From: Plotosus lineatus
Taxonomy: Eukaryota > Chordata > Actinopteri > Siluriformes > Plotosidae
Assembly: GCA_024760905.1 (NCBI GenBank)
Contig: CM045733.1
Coordinates: 33,254,501-33,318,500, forward strand
DNA length: 64,000 nucleotides
Direction of reading: 5' to 3'
The translations under genes and the position numbers were made by a program. Every line of letters starts with the position of its first letter. Within the stretch, counting starts at the first letter, position 1. The notes beneath the pieces were generated by a model. That model was not told the DNA's origin. It searched no databases and was given only the letters and a program-made list of their open reading frames with translations. Of this stretch, positions 56,520 to 64,000 are shown one piece after another.

Positions 56520-57235
56520 ATTGGAGTAAACAGATAAACAGAGAGACAGAGGGGTAGATAGCATTAAAAACACCTCTTACATGGAAGAAAATGCATGCTG
56601 GAAAAAAAACCAAAAAACAACAACAAATCCTAACACTCATTAATGGCAAAGTCAAGAACCAGCCAAAGGCCAGGTGGTGTGTAAACAGCAGTAGTTGAAG
56701 GGCAAGGTTTGAGAAAGTCAGATATAGCACACTGAGTGTTGACTTTGCAAACGAGAGAGTGTCCAACATCCATTTATATCGAGTGTGTGTTTTTAATTGG
56801 AAACAGGTGTGCTTAAATAGAGCTTCCGAACTGCACTTCATCCTGAAAATTAATGAGCACATTAGGATCATAGTTCAGATGGGAAAATGTTTAGTTTTCA
56901 ATAACACTCGTCCTTGGCAGATTTTAACACTAATTTCTCCCCATGTGTATGGTCATTCACGTGCAGTGATCCAGTGTGTTCTTACTGCTTTCTTACGAAG
57001 ACCAATCAGATCAGTACAAATATGTGCTCAGGCAATTTTAGAAAAACATAACTGTTTAATTTTTAATCACTGTTTAATGTTTCAGTGGTGCAACTTATCC
57101 CATAACATACAGAATAATTAATCATGTCTTTAATTTGCATTTACAAGCAATACTCAAACAAGTCAGACATGTTTGGAGCTATTTTGCATTCATGAGATAT
57201 TGGGTGACTTCACATCATTAAATTATCCCTCCATT
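56520..57235. other. Synapsin intron, no recognised element
   Basis: A 120-codon + frame (56759-57121) has no family match or splice context that I trust. Confidence 0.45.
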
Positions 57236-57239
57236 AGTT

Positions 57240-57550
57240 TTACATGTCGCTCTTCTGTCAGGATCTCACGGAAGACTGAATCCAATCTCAGCTGAGTTCG
57301 GGCTTGAAGTGCGGTACACTCTGGACAGGTCAGCTAATACGGCTAACATAGACACAGAATATTCACACTTACATTCTATTCTGTGGTCATAATTGTTCAG
57401 ACTATGGGCAATTAAGAGTAGCCCATGGACCTAAAGCACATGACTTTGGACTATTGAAGGACTCCAGAGTTCCTTAAGGAAAACCATCCACAGTTTGAGG
57501 AAAACATTCAGACACCATACAGAACCTTCTCACTGTAAGGCAGTGTGTTT
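57240..57550 (-). mobile_element. Diverged second-family (L2-core) SINE
   Basis: Weak matches to the L2-type tail (CTGAATCCAATCTCAGCTGA) and to the core around 57410-57540. Strongly decayed. Confidence 0.5.
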
Positions 57551-57920
57551 AATGTCCCTAAAAAGAATTCCAACATATTATTTCATCTCAGATAACTGAT
57601 CATTTGTGCTGCTTTGTTTTCACTAAGAGTCATCAGTTATTGATGCTGTACTTTCATTCCCATTATATTACAGTTCATGCAATCCTTCTTCTTTCACACC
57701 AGAGCCCATCCCAAACTTTGTGGTCTTGTTATCCCTTTTCAAGGAACTTTTTGTGTCATAATGAAACCGACATTCTTCCTAAAATATCTCATTACGTAAA
57801 CACCAGACCTTTTTTGTTCCCTTAAAGGCTTCATTCATCAGCGGAGTCAGGAGGTTCTTCAAATTGAGCTGAGGAATTTCTGGCTTTAGGACTAGTGTGT
57901 GGTCTAGATCAAGAAGTATA

Positions 57921-58083
57921 CAGACACTCCTCGACTTACGTTCATCCGTTTTACATTTTTTTTTTTTTTTTACGTTTTTTTTTTTCTCAAAAAAAAGTCA
58001 AATTTTGAGTTTAGACGTACCTACGTAGTACGCTGACATAATGACGCAATGACGCTGCATTCATTGTTTACAAACTACAGATT

Positions 58084-58162
<79 letters not shown>

Positions 58163-58903
58163 TTATATAGCGTGTTACCCTTGTGTTAAGACGTCGTCTC
58201 TGTGATCTTTGTGTTTACACTGTTTTGCGGACTTTTGTAACCCTAAGCAAATATGGTTGGTCAGAAGCATAAGTCTACTAGCTTCTCAAACCCGAATGCA
58301 CAAATACAGAACAATTACAGATATTTATTATCTTTTAGCAGAATCCTAAGAGTGTATAATTGTTTTTCTATTAATATTCATTAGGATTTGTACTTGTTCT
58401 TTGTATGCATCTCTTGAATAAAGTTTACTTACTTACCTACACAAAAGAAAGAACTCTCCGCTTTGCCGGGATTCACATCAGTGCAGGCTGTGTTCTAAAC
58501 GAGTTCAACGGCACCCTTGTACACTTGAAAGACTGGAAGTCTGTCTAACCCACAGCAAGTACACTACTTTTGCAAGTACACTACTTTCGGTATCGAGCGA
58601 CTCATATTGTAAGTGTTGATTGGCTGTTTTAAGCTTCATGTAAAGTGACTCGGTATAAATAAGTTACTTATTTGAAATCAATGTTGATATTATTTGATAT
58701 AGTTGATATTATTTTACAATGTTATGTTTATAACAATTGATTTAGGGCTGTTTTATGAGATACGGTAATGGTATTTATGGATGTATAGTACAGTATGAGC
58801 GTCACACGTCATATGTCTTACGTCACTGTAACAACTTACGTTCACTTTCAACTTGTGTTTGGCCGTCCAGAACCAATTAAAAACGTAAGTCAGGGTGCGT
58901 CTG
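57921..58903 (+). mobile_element. Tigger/pogo-like element family A, copy 3
   Basis: Ends CAGACACTCCTCGACTTACG and ACGTAAGTCAGGGTGCGTCT (then G) are flanked by TA. It retains the same candidate start ATGGTTGGTCAGAAGCATAA (58253) as copy 2. An internal (TG)n then (TA)n lies at 58086-58158. Confidence 0.85.
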
Positions 58904-59158
58904 TATAATAAAGTCTGTAAATAGATGTATGGACATATCGATTACTATTAGGGATCATGTGTGAATATGTGGGAGACCACTGAACCAGGAACATGTGGTG
59001 GTGCTTACCACTATGAGCTCAGAGTACACTGACCGGACTGAACCATGCAGTCTAGCAACTGACTTAAAATTAATGAATTGTATTCTGGTCAAACCATTGC
59101 TTAGTTGCAGTTTACACCTTTCTCTGATGCGTGTATTTGTTTTGTTTTTTTTCCCCAG

Positions 59159-59221
59159 ATGCCCACTCCGACATTTCCTGTTGTCGTGAAGATGGGCCAC
59201 GCCTATGCAGGCATGGGAAAG
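59159..59221 (+). CDS. syn3: Synapsin III exon, ATP-grasp domain start
   Basis: This 63-bp exon sits behind a long T tract ending in CCCCAG and is followed by the donor GTAAGG. It encodes 21 residues at phase 0, including FPVVVKMGHAYAGMGK. The FPVVVK.GHA..GMGK motif is the glycine-rich, lysine-containing nucleotide-binding segment of the synapsin ATP-grasp fold. Tyrosine replaces the usual histidine in GHAHAG or GHAHSG. It continues exon 7060-7149 without a frame break. The exon expected next, encoding the region after VENxxDFQDI, is not present before 64000. Confidence 0.95.
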
Positions 59222-59261
59222 GTAAGGATCATACATTAATAATTAGCATATAGACTGTCAT

Positions 59262-59415
59262 ATTATAAAATTCCCCGAGCTGTGGAGTGTGAATGTGTAT
59301 TCTATGATGGACTGATCAGCTGTTTAGGGTGTACACTGCCTTTACCCATAGCCGGCTGAGATAGAATCCAGCCTTCTGACAAACCTACTTGTTTCAGAAA
59401 ATGAATGAATGAATT
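59262..59415 (+). mobile_element. L2-type tail fragment
   Basis: GATGGACTGATCAGCTGTTT through CAGAAAATGAATGAATGAAT, beginning about 40 bp after the synapsin exon. Confidence 0.6.
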
Positions 59416-59633
59416 AATTATGTACTTAATAAATGAATTGAAATAACTCAACATGTTCAGCAATGATCTAGGCCTTTTCTTCCCTCTTCATTATAATGAG
59501 CATGTTTTTGCTCAATGTATTCCAATCCACATGTTTACTTCACACATTCCCAGTGCTGCCTGATTTTTCAGACATCTTATAGATTTCATAGATTATAGAT
59601 TATAGATTTCACAGCCTCTATACCAGTGGTTCT

Positions 59634-60197
59634 TAACCTTGTTGGCGGTACTGAACCCCACCAGTTTCATATGCTTATTCACCGAACCCTTCTTTAGTCA
59701 AAAAAAAAAAAAAATGATTTTTTTTTTTCAAATTCAAGACATAGGTATATGTTTTTATAGTATTGAATATGTATTTATTGATATTATATGTACATATACA
59801 TGTACATATACGTCAGTCAGCACAGGGTTGATCCTACTTTGCAAATCATGCAGATAGGACGCTGACTAATATCACGTTCCGTTATATATGTGAATCCATG
59901 TTGTACATATTCGTCCGACCACTTTCTTTTTGACTCAACATAGTATGGATTAAAACATTAAGAAAGAAATCACACGACGTACCATCACAACAGTCACAAT
60001 TCGACTACTGAGCGCACCAAATTTCCTGCAGCACAGATTGGCCAAGCAATGTAGCGTGATCACCTGCAGCCAGTGATGGCCAAGCGGGGCATGTCGTCAT
60101 GAATATAAGTCAGGTGTGTGTCTTGACCTCCGCCGAACCCCTGAGACTGACTCACCGAACCCCTAGGGTTCGATCGAACCCAGGTTAGGAACCACTG
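59634..60197 (+). mobile_element. hAT MITE with 8-bp target duplication
   Basis: Inverted termini CAGTGGTTCTTAACCT and AGGTTAGGAACCACTG are flanked by CTCTATAC (59626-59633) and ATATATAC (60198-60205), which match at six of eight positions. The interior includes a block (about 59740-59860) close to the interior of the family B MITEs. Confidence 0.85.
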
Positions 60198-60796
60198 ATA
60201 TATACTAACTTGCAAACACTTTATGAACACTCTAGGTGTTATAGTTTACAAAAAACTGTTTATTATTGCAATCTCACCCTGATTCGCATCATGTCTGCCT
60301 TTAGTATATGACTAGAGTACGTTTTTAAGAAAACGATTTTATTCTTTTGGATCTAGATTTGGTCCTTTTTTAGAAATTCAAAAAATATTTTGGAACAAAA
60401 TATGAAAGACTCTCTGAATTGTGTACATTCTTCAGAACTGACTTGGTATGTCCAATTGGTTTTGGCCTTACATCTCTGTGGGTGGAATTCTGTGTGTGAC
60501 CATTGTATATGGTGGAGCTGTAAATAATAATCCATGCTCAGTAGCCACTGACCTGATGTTATTATCCATGTGGCTAATGTGTCCACTATAATCAGTGATG
60601 TTCCTAGGCTCATCAGGTGTTTCAGGTCACCTCATGCAGATGCACCGTTTCCTATGCACCACCTCTTCTTGTTCCATGCGATTTTGAGGCTGTTTCAGCT
60701 ACCTCTGATGTACTGGTAGTGACTGGTCTAACATTATTTAGTTGTAAAGTCTGTCCACGTTTGACCGAGCATTGTCAAATCCATCAACTCTCCAGT

Positions 60797-61125
60797 GAGG
60801 GGCAGTGGTGGCCCCATAGTAAGGTCCTGGATTGCCAATCCTAAAATTGGGGGTTCAAGCCCCAGTGTGTCAATGGTTCTCACTGCTGTCCCCCCAGTGC
60901 AGCTAACTGGGTCATCAAAGGCTGGCCATGTCTGTCACTGTCTGTGGTGAGAGGCCTGAAATAGAACCTGTGCTGACTTTCGTCAAGAGTAGGCTACATA
61001 GCCATCGGCGTGTTTCTGCCCTGCGATGGCTGGTGAGCTGTCCATGGTGTACTCTGCCCTTGCCCAGAGTTGGCTGAGATGGGCACTAACCTTCCATCAA
61101 ATCCTAATTAGGATTAAGCTGTTCT
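60797..61125 (+). mobile_element. tRNA-headed SINE with L2-type tail
   Basis: Head GGGGCAGTGGTGGCCCCATA, B-box GGGGGTTCAAGCCCC, body and tail to TCCTAATTAGGATTAAGCTG. Confidence 0.85.
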
Positions 61126-61127
61126 GC

Positions 61128-61215
61128 CCATTTTCTGAACCACTTAATCCCAATTAGGGTTTGCTGGGAGGTTGGTGCCCATCTCAGCCAACAGCTTGCC
61201 AGGTCATCGCAAATA
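61128..61215 (-). mobile_element. L2-type tail fragment, opposite orientation
   Basis: AACCACTTAATCCCAATTAG to CAGGTCATCGCA directly abuts the previous SINE, giving a tail-to-tail pair. Confidence 0.75.
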
Positions 61216-61219
61216 ATTA

Positions 61220-61840
61220 ATAACTACTGTGCAAAATTTTAGGCCAATATCTCCACTTGTTTTGGAGATATTGATCCCATGATAAGGGCATTGTGGCCCC
61301 ATATTTAGCATAAAAACAACTGTTACAAGTAAACATCTAAATTTTAATGTCTAATAACTTTTGAACTGGTTTCACTTCATGCTTCAATTTTTCACACCTT
61401 ATTCTTTGATATGATTAGTCTCTGTGAACAGAAGAGCTTTGTATGTGACATATATGGACTGCGTGTTTCTCAAGGGTAGTGCCTTTGGCTCTCTAGATCT
61501 CCAGAATTAATGCCATCAGATATTTGAATTTTTTTATATATGACAGGTTATAGTACTATCAGGAGAACATGTTGAATCAGTAGCAAAATTATACATTGTA
61601 CTTGCCCTTAAAAATCTGGGGGGAAAAGCTTATTGTGTCTGTAATTTAAATGCTTATTGCAAAAATCTGACAAGGTGTACCAGAAAACAAATTAGATTAG
61701 TGAAAAGAGTAAGGTCTAATTGATATATGCACAAAATATGAAGTTGTTTCTCTGAAGGAAACTATTTTTTCAAGCTGTTGAATTCGAGAAATGTAATTCA
61801 CCAGGTTACATACTTATTTAACCACATTTTTTAACCATTA
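61220..61840. other. Unassigned sequence upstream of a coding remnant
   Basis: AT-rich, with no frame of note. It may belong to the same lost element as the remnant that follows. Confidence 0.35.
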
Positions 61841-61842
61841 CA

Positions 61843-62060
61843 ATGCTGGCTCGTCACCACCGTTACCAGGAAGACTTTGGTCTGAGGGCTGAATGGCAAT
61901 CTTCAGCTAATTCACTTGGGAAATCACCTTGTGACGGAATAGGTGGAAAAGTGAAGCATTCTGCAGCCTCAAACTCACTCACACCACAAGATCTCTTTGT
62001 GTGCGCAGAAAAACGTCTGAAGATCCAAGTTTTAACATACTTAGCACCAACCACTCATTT
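61843..62060 (+). pseudogene. Remnant of the SPCDGIGG-motif protein family
   Basis: The frame reads HHRYQEDFGLRAEWQSSANS, then LGKSPCDGIGGKVKHSA and LTPQDLFVCAEK. The FGxxAEW...GKSPCDGIGG.VKR pattern is shared by many uncharacterised animal proteins that occur in large, transposon-like copy numbers. I know of no assigned function. Only about 70 codons match. There is no splice context, so I call it a fossil fragment. Confidence 0.55.
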
Positions 62061-62187
62061 GTTCCAGTATCATAGAGCCAGTTGCAGATCAGCTGAATGT
62101 CTCGTGGATCAAGCTTCATTGTGGACATAATGGCACTCACATCATGACTGGCTTCTGTGGGGGAAGGCTTATTACGTCGGTTACGGC

Positions 62188-62260
62188 AGTGGTTCCCAAC
62201 CACCCGTCTGTGGATCGGTACCGGTCCGGGGCTCAATTGGTACCGGTCCACAGAAGAAAT
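62188..62260 (+). mobile_element. hAT terminal fragment (Charlie-like)
   Basis: CAGTGGTTCCCAACCACCCG then GTCTGTGGATCGGTACCGGT is a familiar left end of vertebrate hAT elements. The right end was not found. Confidence 0.65.
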
Positions 62261-62586
62261 AATTCAGTATTTCAGTTTTATTTATTATCTGAGTCTGAAG
62301 CATCTTTAATTTTCAAAAAGTCTTTTATTTTGAAAAATGACCAGGATCTCTTGGATATATGGCTATTATTTCAGTGCTAAAATGTAACCCACAAGGGGAC
62401 CCACAAGGGGACGGCACATAAACAGAGGCGTTGTACATGTTTCAAACAATAGCGGGGATTTTGGGTGAGACTGAACCTTCTTTCTCCCAGCTGGTGCAAC
62501 ATCACCTGTTTTTGTTTTTTTTTTAAGAAAAATTCAAGCTCTACTTCCCAACCAACTTTATTTCAGCTGTTGAAAAATAACATTCA

Positions 62587-62668
62587 TGGAGTTCTTCTTC
62601 TTCTTCTTCCACTTCTTCTTCTTCTGCTTCTTCTTCTTCTTCTTCTTCTTCTTATTATTATTATTATT
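62587..62668. repeat. (CTT)n then (ATT)n
   Basis: About 65 bp of CTT followed by a short ATT run. Confidence 0.95.
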
Positions 62669-63106
62669 CATGCGAGCCACGTCCCTCTCCAACGCGCATT
62701 TCAGCGCATAACTCTTTTGTGAGAGAGACCATAACACACTAATATAAAAACCATAGAAAAGTTAGAGTCTTTCACAACACTGACCATAACATAGTGTACT
62801 GTATTCAATAATTTTTCATTTAATTTGCGGACCTATGGTATGTGTTACGGTACTGTTAACTTCTGTTCAAAAGACAACGGGACGGATTAAGACCATTTAC
62901 ATTATTTTTAATGGGAAAAGCTAATTGGGAATCCGAGCAAATCGTAATCCGCACAGCCGGAACTGATTAAATTCGAGTACCGAGTAGTTCAATTTTCCTG
63001 TTTTCAATTAAATATGAATGAAAGCTAAAAAAAATTAAGCAAACTTCTAATGGACATAAATGGTGTGATATCGCTTACGTTTTTAGAAACTGTGAAATGA
63101 CAATTA

Positions 63107-63965
63107 CGGTATTTGACATGATAAGCACCTAGGGCACTTCAAAAATTGGAGTGGGTGGGCGATGATTAAAATGATACCAGCGGAGTGGAATGATAAGTGC
63201 TTATTACCATCAAGGTGGAAAACATGAATAATAACAGAACAATAAAAGAGTTTTACTGGTATTTGTTTTATTCATTTTGTGGTATCAACCAAGCTACTTT
63301 ACATGAAAGCTGAAAATAAACAGAAAACAGCATGAATTAAAAGAAAAAGACTTACTTAAAGACCCTTACTTTTCCCTCCCAGTGTTGTTCCTTTACACAT
63401 TTTCCCCGAAGTAAAATCGAACCAATCAACACAAATGTCAACTTTAGCACATAGACGTTGAACCAATCAACACAAACATAAACAAAAGCACATGGCCAGG
63501 AGCATCTTTACATTTATGAAGTCAGTGAGCAGGAGAATCGGGTGAAAAATACTCGTCATCAATTTCTGATAGGTCCATTTCTGGCTCACCGCTGCATTCA
63601 TTCAGAGCATCCGATAGTTTTGCTGTAGCAGTTTCTAATGGTTCATCAGTTGTTGGACATTTACCAAGAGAACACAGCAAAACATTTTACTGTTTTTTTT
63701 AAAGAATGGCGGAACAATCAAATGTGTTGTTATTGATGAACATTATAGACATCCCCCAGTGGCAGGGGGGGGTCTTGAAATACCATGTAAACTCACTTTT
63801 ACAGGCAGGGAACGCCTCATTTTACAGTTACAGAGACTGATTGAATAAAATTGGTAAGTTTGATCTACCATTTTGCTCCCAGTACACATGGGCAGTTATT
63901 AGATGTAAGATTTCAAACATTGGGGAGCGCTTATTGGAGCAGGATGCTTATTACGTCGAATACGG
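63107..63965 (-). mobile_element. TIR element family F, copy 2 (inverted)
   Basis: Ends CGGTATTTGACATGATAAGC and TGCTTATTACGTCGAATACG are flanked by TA (63105-63106 and 63966-63967). The whole is close to the reverse complement of 18673-19561, including the KCPT...EALE segment in complement near 63610-63670. It is fixed in opposite orientation 44 kb away. Confidence 0.8.
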
Positions 63966-64000
63966 TATGGGCTATAACCAAGGCTAGAGGCAGTCCAACA

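Larger units (their letters stand above)
784..59221 (+). other. syn3: Synapsin gene segment (SYN3-like), three internal exons
   Basis: Synapsins are phosphoproteins on the cytoplasmic face of synaptic vesicles that tether vesicles to actin and control their release; their conserved central domain has an ATP-grasp fold. Three + strand exons (784-940, 7060-7149, 59159-59221) join in frame to give 103 residues plus one codon base of that domain. Exons 1 and 2 join at phase 0, as do exons 2 and 3. The SYN3 assignment, rather than SYN1 or SYN2, rests on wording such as [32 protein letters not shown] and AGMGK, and on the TIMP3 gene lying antisense in the intron. The 5' and 3' ends of the gene lie outside the window: no other synapsin exon was found in 1-783 or 59222-64000. 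Confidence 0.92.

Noticed and set aside
56759..57121. 120-codon + strand frame
   Set aside because: No family match; I see no supporting signals, so chance is the simplest reading.

Overview
The window is vertebrate, almost certainly teleost, nuclear DNA. It has spliced exons with GT/AG borders, long AT-rich introns, dense microsatellites and many fish-type transposons: Tigger/pogo-like MITEs, hAT, piggyBac, an RTE/BovB-like LINE and tRNA-headed SINEs. Less than 2% is coding.

The coding content is one nested gene pair. On the + strand lie three consecutive internal exons of a synapsin gene, best matched to SYN3 (784-940, 7060-7149, 59159-59221). On the - strand, inside the 52-kb intron between the second and third of these, lies a complete five-exon metalloproteinase-inhibitor gene, TIMP3 (start codon 26427, stop 9943, 212 codons). 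It has a signal peptide, all twelve cysteines and a C-terminal sequon. TIMP genes nested antisense in synapsin introns are an established vertebrate arrangement, and it supports both identifications.

Layout. 1-783: synapsin intron. 941-7059: synapsin intron with a decayed LINE (about 1.8-3.3 kb), an RTE LINE 3' end (3.8-4.2 kb), a SINE, and a hAT fossil with a BED zinc-finger remnant and target-site duplication (5.36-6.17 kb). 7.4-9.94 kb: probable TIMP3 3' UTR with candidate miR-21 and miR-17-family sites. 9.9-26.4 kb: TIMP3 exons and introns, filled with SINEs, MITEs and (AT)n. About 26.55-26.7 kb: TIMP3 promoter, GC-rich with CCAAT and TATA-like boxes. 26.9-27.8 kb: a roughly 34-copy minisatellite just upstream of that promoter, ending in a perfect 78-bp inverted repeat around a (CA)n loop. 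28-59 kb: gene-free intron with SINEs, an RTE LINE that has lost its reverse-transcriptase core (32.1-34.1 kb), a piggyBac element inside a Tigger-like element (52.1-54.3 kb), and long (CA)n arrays (54.9-56.4 kb). 59.2-64 kb: the next synapsin intron, with a hAT MITE, SINEs, a remnant of a GIGG-motif protein and an inverted partner of the MITE at 18.7 kb.

The most interesting signals are the GC-AG intron and unusual inhibitory N-terminus of TIMP3, the minisatellite plus perfect hairpin upstream of its promoter, SINEs that share a head and body but carry two different LINE-derived tails (one copy with a perfect 17-bp target-site duplication), and a set of nested transposons whose order can be read from sister copies in the same window. 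I found no clear evidence of a wholly new system.
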